DNA of 64,000 nucleotides from Petrosia ficiformis (Eukaryota > Porifera > Demospongiae > Haplosclerida > Petrosiidae), in the NCBI GenBank assembly GCA_947044365.1, contig OX345651.1, positions 1,692,426 through 1,756,425 on the forward strand, read 5' to 3'. Below, in pieces: positions 34,183 through 44,800 of the stretch. Made by a program: the position numbers and the translations under genes. The notes beneath the pieces were generated by a model that saw nothing but the letters and a program-made list of their open reading frames with translations, did not search any database and was not told the DNA's origin. Numbering within the stretch: the stretch's first letter is position 1; the number at the start of each line of letters is the position of its first letter.

Positions 34183-37100
34183 ATAATGAGATTCATAGCC
34201 CATACATTTCTATGGGGTGTGTAAGTTTATATTTCTCATAAAAACCTTCAAAATAGGTTGATATTTTAAAATATCAACCTCGTGAAACTCGACGGCGATT
34301 TCTTACAGACTCAATGACAATTTCTTGCAGGACAATCCAAGGTATGAATCTCATTCTAAAATATATCAGATATAACATTTTTCATCTGTCTATATGCGTT
34401 ATATAAACCTGCCAACTCGGATGATATCACCCTCGGGCTACGCCCTCGGGTGATATCTTACCTCGTGGCAGGTTTATATAACGCATATAGACCTCTGAAA
34501 CATGATATATATAACACATATATATACACGACATCCATGCCCACACAACTTCCTAATATGTTAAGTTTTGTTAAACAGTTCTAGTCAATACAGTTTGATG
34601 GATGTCCCTTTGTGGCTTTGTTCCTCAGGTAATAAACAATAGGTCATATGTAACTTATACTAAACCTTAACTGATCACATTCGCCATTACCACAAAATTA
34701 GGATGTGATAGCATTATAATTATAATATACTATAGTGTATAGTTTAATGACATAAGATCAAGACGTGATTATACTGTAACTCTATAATGAAGTAATGTAT
34801 TGAAATTTGACATACACAAAAAGAATGGAAAGAATAATTATATGAAAATGGTGAAGGTTGTTGCAAGTCAAAGTTATAAGCATTATGAGGTCATGAGGTG
34901 AATATATATTGTATACATGTAGTTCTATTATAATCACAGTGTTGCTATGGTAACTAATATTGTTTACAATGCTGAGTCAGGTTTAGATTTATCCCCCAAA
35001 CTGAAACAATGACACCTTGACTATTAGATTTACTCTAACAAATGAAATAGCATGCCCAAATATTTAACTAAAATGTACTTCACACAATGGTGTGGAAACA
35101 GCCAGTCATGCAGGGCATTGTGTGATAAATGTAGTGAATGTCTGGTAAATTGAAACTAAACTGTATACAAAGTATATGGGGAGCAGGTCCTCAGCAGGAC
35201 AAGAGTAATGAAAATAGGTCAAAATGTCTGGTAGTCGGCTCAATGTTTCCACACCCTGCATATACACATAGCATACTTGCTAATTAAGATATCAAAGAAT
35301 ATATTTTAAAATATTTTATGCAACACAATTGAACTAACTACTTTCACATAACAAGTGTAAATAATAATATCCATATGAAATAATACAACCATTGCAGCTC
35401 AGAGAAAGGAGGGTGGCAATGTCAAAAGCATGACCACATCAAAGGCCTAATTGCATTCTTATGACCACATCAAAGGAATTAAGACAAGGAAAGGAGAGTG
35501 GGCCACCCTTTTTGCCCTTTTAGCTAAAACCCTAAATCACTGTTAAAATTGTACTAACACACTGTTAACATTGTGTTAACACATCCATTTTTACTGGATT
35601 GATTACAAATTGTGTCCTGTTGTAAACAAGTTACTGTAGTGGTGTTGACTAACTCAAGAAACAAAACAAAACAATATGGCACTTCTCCTGTCTTAAAATA
35701 AATTTGTATTTGTGTTAGAACAATTTGATAGCTCCATAAATGTAAAAATGTAAATAGAATGAATGTGATCAACAATCTTGCCTTCATTTGATGATTCCCC
35801 CTTTACATGATGATAAATGTGTCTGTCCATCTTCATTGAAGGTCTTGTTAGTCATTAAAACACTACTGTACACAGAGATTTCATCTTCCTAAACTTTCCT
35901 TTGGTGATGTTTTTATTAACTTAGAAACAGTGGTTGATAGATGTTTTTGAGATGCCATGTTGCATATATCCTTGTGGTTTTTAAAAAATAGTAAATGATG
36001 GTCATATATGTACATGTATACACACAGGATCTACATGTATATATATATATGTTTTGCCAAATCAATTAACTGTTTGGTCATATATTCTTTGGGGTTTTTA
36101 AAATAGTAAATGATGGTCATACATGTACATGTATACACACAGGATGTACATGTATATATATATATGTTTTGCCAAATCAATTAACTGTTTGGTTATATAT
36201 TCTTGGGGATTTTTAAAGTAGTAAATGATGGTCATACATGTACATGTATATATACATGTATATATACATGTACATGTATGCTATGCCAAATCTGTTTTGT
36301 CATTTTGGTGTATGATATTTAATTATGGACTCCTACTAACTCATCTTGCATGATCAAAGAATAATTATAGCTATATTGTAGGTTAATAGTAGTAGGAATT
36401 CATCTCATGTAATACCATATTTACAATAAGGTATATGGTGTCTGGTAGTTGCTTCCATGGACATGATTATTGTGATGGGTGAGGGTTTTTCACATGCAGT
36501 TAAGTCTCAACAGTTTATTATATATAGGTGATAATTAACCATAATCAACACATTGATAACTTTCAGTTCTCCTGCTAGGATTAATATGTGTGGATGGATT
36601 AACTTTTGTCGTGAACTCTGTAGTTAACTTGCAGAACACAACTCATTTTCAATTTACTAGACATTCACTAGATACATCGGACATATCCTACATGACTGGC
36701 TATTTCCACATCCCTGGGATGGGCCATTCTCTAAGTTTCATTGGCTCCTGACCTCTTATACAAAGGGCCAAATATCAAGCATTTAGAAACAACATTTGGT
36801 CAAACATATTCTGCAAAAACTAGTTGATCTTGAATTATGATTTTTATGGGTATTGTCTCACTTCACCTACTCTCGTTTTACTGACTAAACCAAAAGAGAT
36901 ATTTCATAATTATATCATAGATTATTCTAGACAGTACCATTGTTATGATTGAGTGTTATTTTATATGATACAAATAACTTAACTAGGCAAAAGTAGGTGA
37001 AATGAGAGAGTAGGTGAAATGAGAGTAGGAAAAATGCGAGTAGGCAAAATGGGAGAGTAGGTGAAACGAGAGAGTAGGTGAAATGAGAGTAGGTGATATG

Positions 37101-37637
37101 AGAGTAGGAAAAATGCGAGTAGGCAAAATGGGAGAGTAGGTGAAACGAGAGAGTAGGTGAAATGAGAGAGTAGGTGATATGAGAGTAGGAAAAATGCGAG
37201 TAGGCAAAATGGGAGAGTAGGTGAAACGAGAGAGTAGGTGAAATGAGAGTAGGTGATATGAGAGTAGGCCAAATGAGAGTAGGCAAAATTTTTTGTTAAT
37301 GGTTATATGCCGTTTTGTTACTATTAATAGGATGGGTTTTGGTATTGTTACTATTTATAGTAGAAAAGTTTACATGAAAAAACTGTCTTATTAAGTACAC
37401 TTAAAAAATGATCCTTCCCTGAAATGAGGACACCCCTCTAATCAGAATGCTTATATTTGTCCCAAAGGTGTTCAGAATATAACTATATAATTTAAACAAA
37501 GAGAGCTGATAATAACTACTAAATTTTCACACACTAGATTCAAGTGGGAGAGGGAGAGACTTAAACTTGAAGAAGAGAGAAGAAAATTTGAAGAAGAGAA
37601 AAGAAGATTTCATGAAATGTTGAAACAGACAAATTAG
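26129..37637 (+). CDS. PH-domain adaptor-like protein (5 exons, 688 aa)
   Basis: Exons: 26129-26495, 27586-28875, 30863-30994, 33019-33196, 37538-37637. The first ATG follows an acceptor by two bases, so a 5' UTR exon is likely upstream. Residues about 8-115 are a PH domain: GILHKVGGRVKSWHKRWVIL with basic residues placed as in phosphoinositide-binding PH domains, and the C-terminal helix EEAEDWIKHIR. The long acidic middle has nine tyrosines in acidic or SH2-like settings (GIYDLAR, SLYDLVG, DVYEPI twice, EFYESL, VMYEEV, EEYIDV, SFYDNAP, ELYDDIV), a class II SH3 ligand PPLPLR and TLPPKP. The last 120 residues are helical and end in a strongly charged coiled coil (RLKLEEERRKFEEEKRRF). This layout suits a membrane-recruited docking protein of Gab/Dok style, but I do not recognise an orthologue. 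The SHANK gene follows 1.2 kb downstream on the same strand. Confidence 0.88.
27237..27475. repeat. Minisatellite of palindromic ACATGTACATGT units
   Basis: Three imperfect copies of an approximately 70-80-bp unit containing ACATGTACATGTACTATATG and ATAGATAATAGG. It lies in intron 1 of the PH gene, about 110 bp before exon 2. Confidence 0.8.
28940..29212. repeat. Minisatellite of self-complementary ACATGTAAATTTACATGT units
   Basis: Tandem, strongly dyad-symmetric units of ATACATGTACATGTATGTAA and TTTACATGT in PH gene intron 2, starting about 65 bp after exon 2. Nearly every segment can pair with its neighbour. Confidence 0.85.
29445..29635. mobile_element. Palindromic dispersed repeat
   Basis: TTTTGTACAG..AATGAAATTT and its complement AAATTTCATT..CTGTACAAAA form an imperfect inverted repeat around a short loop. 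It matches 59045-59226 in sequence order. Confidence 0.55.
30545..30830. repeat. Minisatellite, about 88-bp unit, three copies
   Basis: Units containing GTACTGTACATTCAAAGTAC, CACTTAACAAGTACACTGTAG and ATAGTATGTAAACTTAA repeat three times just before PH gene exon 3 (30863). Each unit contains complementary GTAC-rich halves. Confidence 0.85.
31310..31760. repeat. Minisatellite, about 61-62-bp unit, seven copies
   Basis: Tandem copies of ATGCAGTCATGTGGACATGT followed by ATAATTAATAGATAATGAGC and TTGTGTCATAATTATACA. Adjacent units are nearly identical in the middle and diverge toward both edges. It lies in PH gene intron 3. Confidence 0.92.
31933..32339. mobile_element. MITE with inverted ends (TGTGACCAAGCAAGCG family)
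   Basis: The ends TGTGACCAAGCAAGCGCAAA and the complement of TTTTCGTTTGCTCGGTCACG pair, and a second block, GTCAAAAGTAGCAAAATG/ATTTTGCTACTTTTGAC, lies just inside. Confidence 0.7.
32613..32926. mobile_element. hAT-type MITE, 298 bp, perfect 8-bp duplication
   Basis: The body 32621-32918 is the same family and length as 24335-24632. CCACAAAC flanks both sides (32613-32620 and 32919-32926). It is about 100 bp from the acceptor of PH gene exon 4. Confidence 0.9.
33228..33400. mobile_element. pogo/mariner-like MITE
   Basis: It begins CAGTGGAACCTCTCTATT and ends with AATAGAGAGGTTACACT, with ATGAGGACACCCCTGTA repeated inside. The same family is at 50014-50189, with a partial copy near 37390-37470. 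Confidence 0.65.
34128..34180. repeat. (AT)n microsatellite
   Basis: About 25 uninterrupted AT dinucleotides in PH gene intron 4. Confidence 0.97.
34389..34491. repeat. Foldback hairpin, 26-bp outer arms
   Basis: 34389-34414 and 34466-34491 are exact complements (TCTATATGCGTTATATAAAC plus CTGCCA), and an inner pair TGATATCACCCTCGGG/CCCTCGGGTGATATC closes the centre. The whole segment is one long cruciform-capable palindrome with only small internal loops. Confidence 0.85.
34667..34905. mobile_element. MITE-B copy
   Basis: Contains the core AGTGTATAGTTTAATGACAT and the right end TTATGAGGTCATGAGGTGAA in PH gene intron 4. Confidence 0.65.
35085..35258. mobile_element. Copy of the CAGNGGTNTGGAAACA hAT MITE
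   Basis: Reverse complement of the family at 9262-9425, with GGTGTGGAAACAGCC at the left and GTTTCCACACCCTG at the right. No clear target duplication is left. Confidence 0.65.
35978..36290. repeat. Tandem repeat, about 110-120-bp unit, three copies
   Basis: Units share AGTAAATGATGGTCATACAT, ACACACAGGATGTACATGTA and GCCAAATCAATTAACTGTTT. It lies in PH gene intron 4. Confidence 0.85.
36985..37290. repeat. Minisatellite of GTAGGTGAAATGAGA units with higher-order repeat
   Basis: A roughly 12-15-bp core (GAGAGTAGGTGAAATGA, AGTAGGCAAAATGGG, AGTAGGAAAAATGCG variants) is arranged in a higher-order unit of about 79-95 bp, repeated about three times. The reverse complement of the same element occurs at 47975-48240. 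Both are joined to a shared unique segment (GATTGAGTGTTATTTTATAT), so the satellite may travel inside a mobile element. Confidence 0.8.
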
Positions 37638-37929
37638 TAGAAACAATATAATAATGTAATAATGTATATGTGTGATGTAATGATCATCAATTCAACAATC
37701 AAGTATAATTATACTGTGTATTATATTATGGCTCTTTTAATTTTGTTTACAGTTTTGAGAGTATAAACCTAATCTTGTTGTTCGATTGTAAACCTTTTTT
37801 GATCTAATTAGTGTCTATAATTATTTGTTACTATTATAAAGTATTTTGTTTTTATTGTAATTTATTTGTTATTATTTTTTACGAGTATAAACTTTTCATG
37901 TTGACATGTTATTGTTGGCTTTTAATTAA

Positions 37930-38128
37930 ACTTCACATTCAATGACCTCCAATATGATGTGATGATTGACCTTTATAGTATATAGTTTAATGTAATAAGG
38001 TTAATACATGATTATACTGTATGAAGTAATGGCTTGAAATGTGACATACACTGAAAAAGAACAGGAATGTTAATTGTATGAAAATGGTGCTGTTCATTCC
38101 AAATGAACATTTTTCTGAGGTCGTATGG
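37930..38128. mobile_element. MITE-B copy
   Basis: Ends CTTCACATTCAATGACCTCC and AACATTTTTCTGAGGTCG in inverted orientation, with the core GTATATAGTTTAATGTAATA. Confidence 0.65.
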
Positions 38129-38589
38129 AGCTACATCCTCAAATATTATTAGTAAAATTGTAGTAGAATACAAGAAGGGAACTTCACTTCCCATTGGGGT
38201 GAGTTTGGTGAGTTATAGTCTCATTCCCAGACTCCCTTTTCCTTTGGCGAGTCTGGGACCATTATAATTACAGTGGGTGGTAATCCTTGGAGTAAAACCC
38301 TAGTAATTATTATGATAATTAGTTGTGTACTGCAGTACGCCTTTCTAAGTGCAAGAGACTAGAAAAAGAACTAAGTGAAAACTCGGAGCAGGCATAGACG
38401 CACTGAAACAGGACTTCAACAATCAATCGTAACTTTGTTCTTTGGCCGCTTCATTAATTTTTTGTAGCATAGTTGCTAACTTTATTTCCAAACTTTAGGG
38501 TGTGGCTCATGCTGTAAAATTGTAAACAAAACAGGTGAGGCTCAATATACACAGAAGTACATGCATGATATCAAATGCTTTATCCCAAT

Positions 38590-38808
38590 TAGTGTTTTTT
38601 TAAGTTTTAGTAAGGCATTATGACTTTTAGTACTAACTAAAATGAAAATTGGCCAATAATGAGCACTTTTAGTCAGGTAAAAAATAAAACTAAAAAACCT
38701 TTTACTAAGCCTAAAATTGTCTTAGTTACTTAACTATAACTATAACATTGTCATAAACTATACATACTATAACTAAATGTGGTCAGTTGTCATACTGATA
38801 CAACACTA
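38590..38808. mobile_element. MITE-A copy (reverse orientation)
   Basis: It begins TAGTGTTTTTTTAAG and ends ACAACACTA. Flanking octamers ATCCCAAT and ATCCATAT match at six of eight bases. About 60 bp upstream of the first called SHANK exon. Confidence 0.65.
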
Positions 38809-38866
38809 ATCCATATGTAGATGATTCTTCATTTCATTGTTGCAGAATTCACACAGTGAGAGCATC

Positions 38867-41800
38867 ATGTACAATAATTATGATGATGAGCAAGATGGGG
38901 CTGGTTTTCTTGTGTGTGTGAGGATACCTGATCTTCGTTCTCAAATGAGAGTCATTGTGAATCCAAATGATACTGTTTATTCTGCAAAACAAATTTTGCT
39001 GAGTAAATTAACACAGGTTTGTGAGAAACTTTATTAGATGTAGGTTAGAATAATTATGTGTGTGTCAATTAGTAATGGATACTAATTTCACATTCACAAT
39101 GACCTCAAAATGAGGTTGTGATGACTTTATATGTATTGTAGTTTATAGTTTAATAGGTTAATACATGATTATACTGTAACTCAATAACGAAGCAATGGTT
39201 TGATATGTAAAAAAGAACAGGAAGGATAATGATGTGAAAATGATGAATGTAAAAAGGTTGTTGGGCCATTCAAACTAAAGTTATGAACATTTTTATGAGG
39301 TCATGGTTAATGTGAAGTGAAATTTAGTTGCTATGGTGACACAATCTATGTTTTATGTGTATGTGTTGTGTTTTATGTGAGGTCATTATTCACTATATAT
39401 TTGATTTATGAAGGAATTGCCTCTTGAACCATCAAACTATGGTTTAACCTTTATTGGAAAACCAGGCAAATTTCTCGACGAAGCAAGGTTACTATCAGAC
39501 TATTCTGTGCAAGAAATTACACAACTTGAAGTTAGTGAATTGGTTATATTACTCAATTATAAAATGGACTATCCTTAAAATAACATTAAATTGCTTGATC
39601 ATTACAGTTTCACTTGTATACAGAACATTGACATTTTTGCTATAGCTAAACATATTGTCCTGATGAGCTGGACATCATCAGCAGCATGAAGAATTAAATC
39701 ACCTTATGGAGATGTAATTATTACATCTGGTGTATGAAGTTACAGATTAGCCTTTTATTGGATATATCTGCACTAAAATACATATGCATCCTGCAAAATT
39801 CATTGGTTATTTTCTGTTCTACAAACTAGTTGTTTTATGAAACTATTTCCAAAATAATTGTTAAATCTCAGATCATACCTAATTATCACACATGCAATAG
39901 ATCATCTATATCATTATTATATCATTCTGTTTAGCTTCGGTATAAGCGAAGAAACTTCAGTACACATCACACTTTAACAGAGAAGGCTATTTCTAAAGCT
40001 AACAGCAAGGTTAATGAATGACTATACTAATTTTAGATTATTATATAATGGAGAGAGCATGCAATTCTAAATCATTGTATTACATAAATATTAAAATAGC
40101 ACACAGTATACAGGGAAGATTGTTCCTCACATGGTATATTAATAGTGTGTGTACAGCAGGGTTGGGTCAAGCCCTTCGGAGCTTAAGCCTTTTTGCCAGT
40201 TTTATCAAGAGCTTGAGAGGGCTTGAAGCCCTTTTTGTTTACAAGCTCAAGAGCTTGAGCTTGTACTTAAGCTCAAGTGCTATTTACTAGGCTTGTACTT
40301 AAGCCCCATTTGAGTTCATGAAATGCCTTTCAGTTAATAAAAAATACCATTCCAATGTCATCAGCAGCAGTCGAAAGATTGTTCAGCATAGCAGGTAAAA
40401 TTTATCAACAGGACAGATGTCGCCTAAGTGACTCAAGATTGGAACAATTGATGTTCATAAGATCTAATTGGGTTGCCAACTGTCCAAAGAAAAGGCTTGA
40501 GCTCGGACGTAAGCCTTTTAACCAAGGGCTTGAGCTTAAATTTAAGTCCAATTCAAATTAGATGGGCTGGGGCTTGAGCTTGACAAAATTTGAGGGGCTT
40601 GTGCTTAAGAGGGCTTGACCCAACCCTGGTGTACAGCTTACTATAATTACTTAGACAATCTTGCTTACCACAAAATTTTTAAGCTTCATGCTTGTACCAT
40701 TAAAACTAGTATTGAATGTATTAAAATACTATGATTTGCGCACCTCCTCCTTGATTGCTGCTTAGGGCCAAACATTGCTAGCTAATGTAAGCACAAATGT
40801 TTTACTTCTTTGCAAATATAATATGAATACTATTATAGTGATATTGATCTACCAGGCTGAGCCTGGTTGGGAAGAATTAATGGCATATAATAGACTAACT
40901 CTATTTTCTGACTTTAGTCAAACCAGAAGAAGTTAATAGACCTTATTGTAAATGGATCTGTAAAAAAGGTGGATAAACTTCTGGACTCAGGACTAGACCC
41001 TAATTATATATATGAGGATGGAAGTGAGTTAATATTCAGTATGTCAACCTACGTACCTTTCATGCTTTATGACAGCTGACTTTATGATATATAATTATCA
41101 TAATTAACATTACTTTTTTAAAATCATCACTAGTTCTAACTATACTTTAAGTCTACTTTTAATTGGGTGTACTAATTTTAGCGACAAATGTAATAATTGC
41201 TAAATTTAGTACATGCTAAAAAATATTTTTGTGATCGTTTTATTTGCCACATTAGGCATGGCTCAAAAATTCGCTAAAATTAATGCATGCTAAATCCGAG
41301 CGCTTACAAATTGCTAAAGTTTAGTGGACGCAATTAATAGTAGGCTTGGGGTGAATAAATTTTGTTTACACTTTGATTATACCTCCTGTGTTATCCACCT
41401 GACCTTGTTTGCATACTTTTGGGGTTTTGTCATTCTTTCATCTTTTATCATTTTTGAAAATGCTTTTGTTATTCTTGAAGTATTATAAATCTATATAATT
41501 AACATACAGTACTATATGTCAATAAAAAGTCACCATGCAGTACAGTAGTGTTTCATTATCACACTGCAGTAGTTCAACAGTAGTTTTGACTATAATTGAT
41601 ATACTTTCCACAGTATTGATGTACTGAACACCACAGTAGTGAGACAGTAATTACTGACTGTACTGACAGTAGAACTAAAGTAATTACTGTTATTGTATGG
41701 TGACATTTTATTGACTTGTACTGTAGCTATAATACTTAATTAATTTACAAACCTAAATGTATGTCTTTTGATTTAATAGGTAGGCATGCTTGGGTATTAC

Positions 41801-44800
41801 TAACAATGGTGTTGTAATCCTAACTCAATTTCTCTAGATACACCTTTGGGAATAGCATGTGGCAGAAACAGTCGAGTGGAGTGCATTTCTCCTCTCATAG
41901 CAGGAGATGCTCACATTGATTTCAGAGGGAGTGGTGAACTCACTCCTATTCACAGAGCAGCTATAGGTGGCAATGTACAAGCTATAAAGGTAATAATAAC
42001 AAGAATCTTGTTATTGAGAAAACATACACCTATGATCATTTTGTAGTGTTAAGAATATTCTGTATTTGTGTATGAAACCCCATAGTTTATACTTTTTGCT
42101 TAGAGATATTTGTTTTCTTCTCGTTAACATTTTAAAGGTTTTTTCAAATGGTTGTTTCTTATATAAGGGTTTCATAAAATTGCATTCTGTTGTGAATTAT
42201 TAGCTGCGATGGTTGTCTGGTTGTCAGTGGTGAGAGCACTGGTGGGTGAAGTCAGTAGCCCTGGGTCCAGCATTTTTCACTTTCCTCTTTCAGCTTTATA
42301 AATTAGAATTTAGTGTATTTACACATTGATTAATCAAGATGTTGTTTCCAGAGTTTGTTTCAATAAATCATAGCAAAACTGCTAAGAGATATGAACAACG
42401 CAATAAAAGGCCTATATCAAATACATGTATTAATATCAACTATTTGTATAATCTATAGATTCTTTTATCACACGGAGCATCTCCGAATTCTTTTGATGCA
42501 AAGGGATTAACCCCACTTTACCATTCAGCTATAATGGGAGATGATATTGCTGTATGTGAAACACTTTTGAAGTATGGAACAAAAATTGGAATTATAGATC
42601 ACATTGGCTGGACAGAACTACACCAGGTATATATATAAATGCATATATATGTATCTCGATATGGCAAAACTTCAAAGTAACCAGTGGTTTATATAAAACC
42701 TACCATCAAACACAGCAACACAAACTACAAGACTACAACACTCACCTGGTCCAAACTCAAGACGAAACGTTAGGAGAAGCTACATACAGTAGTTTTGCCT
42801 TTCCGGAAACATATTCATTATAATACACCTATTTGTGCTATAATACATTTATAATTGCCTCACTCTCGGGCCTACGGGTCTCAGCCTTGGTGACTATAAA
42901 TCTGATGTAGCACTCGTAGGTGTGTTATAACATATACTTAAACTTTGTAATATATATTATCTTTGCACAATTATTATAATCATCATTAAAGTATGTTTGA
43001 GGGATCAGATTGACCAATACCAAGTTAACTCATGTCTGTAAACACGAATTTTTATGTACGCGAAAAAAAACCAGCTTTGTGATACATAAAAATATTTAAA
43101 AATTATATGTGTATTATACGTATCATGTATTAACTACAGATAGCAAAACATGGCAATGTTCACTTGATTGACATCATGTTAATTTATGGAGCAGATATTG
43201 ATGCACAAAACAATGCAGGCAACACAGCACTACATGTTGCAGCTCAGCATGGCCAGGTAGGATAAATTTAACGAACATCCATGACTATAACGTTAGACAA
43301 TATTATAATAATTACTATATTATATATTATATATATGTATTATATATGTGACCCGATTTATGAAAACCACACCTGTGGTGCATAATAATTTTGAACAAAT
43401 GCAAAAACTTGCTATTCAGCCATTTTTCATAAGATGCTAATCACATTTGGTATCAACGAAGAACAGTTAATGTTCCTTCTAGATACCAACTTTAGTTGTC
43501 TTACCATACAAGATGGATGAACAGCAAATTTTCAAATGTAAGCATCTGTTCAAAAGTATTGTTACAACAAGTGTTGTTTTCACAAATTGAGTCACATATT
43601 ACATATAATTATATGCAGTTAGAGGCTGCTATGCAATTGATGAAACGAGGAGCGGATAGAATGATAGTAAATAGTTCTAAACAACCTCCAAATCAGGTGG
43701 TGTATACTGTGTGTGTTTATTTGTACGTCATATAAAGTTGTGTTCTTATATTCAGGTTGCTATTCTTTGTGGTCATAGACAGCTAGCAAAGGAAATACTA
43801 AACTTCAGGGACACTGAGATAGGTACTTTAGTATTTATTATCAATACTCATATTGAATGTATCTTTATTTCTGTGCGAAGAGATTTTAGGTGGTGTCATG
43901 GTTCCTACTGCACATCAACCCACACAGTCTTCTATCACACAGCAGGGTAAAAAGAATACCACATTTTCAAAGTTGAAACTAGGATCAAGCATGGAAAATT
44001 TACTAGTAAGTTGAATATTCCACCATTTCTTGGGTTCAATTACATTAGTACAGCTGGTATCACATGCATTAATATTACTATATATAATTATATATATGAT
44101 ACACCTCAGAGGCACAGCAGTGACAGCATGTTCAAAGTGAGGGGGCAGACAAAGTTTGGGAGCATGACAATGGCAGCTACATTGCAGCCACTAGGGGAAG
44201 AGGGGGATATGCCTCCTCTTTTGTGAAACATGGAAGCTAAAACATAACGCCCCCAAAGGCTTCCTCAGAGAAGCTCTATTTATATACTTGACACGAGAAA
44301 TGTGTTAAGCTGTTGCATAACTTCCACCGCATGCCACATTAGTGACAGTACAGTGATGTGGCATGTATATGGTTACAAAAGTGCCCAGCCAAGTTCAAAT
44401 CCCTCTTACTGCTCCAAAAGTGTTTCTGCCACTGCACCTTACTTGTACCTTCTACCATTTCTTGTGATATCATTTGTAAATGCTTATATGTTATCTAACC
44501 CTTTAGGATGATAAAAAACTTAGTACCACTCATTACCAGAGGAATGCCTATACAATCCCTCGTAAAGCACCTCCTCCTCCTTATAAAGTAGTGGATATTG
44601 GGACTGGTGAGAGTGAAGGATATGGATCAGGTGGAGGAGAATATGAAAGCACTGGCTCTACTCCAACCGGTATGTAAAATAATAATAATTATTAAATTAA
44701 ATTATTTTACTTTATCTAAATCTGTACACATTCATGATAACCTCAAAATTAGGTTTTAATGACTTTATATGTACTATAGTGTATAGTTTAATGTCATAAG

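Larger units (their letters stand above)
37638..38866. other. Intergenic: PH gene 3' region and SHANK 5' region
   Basis: Contains MITE-B (37930-38128) and a MITE-A copy (38590-38808). A splice acceptor at 38844-38845 precedes the SHANK ATG, so an untranslated or additional coding exon may lie here or further upstream. Confidence 0.5.

Noticed and set aside
36927..37286. Minus-strand open frames rich in SPTLISPTL
   Set aside because: They are translations of the GTAGGTGAAATGAGA minisatellite.
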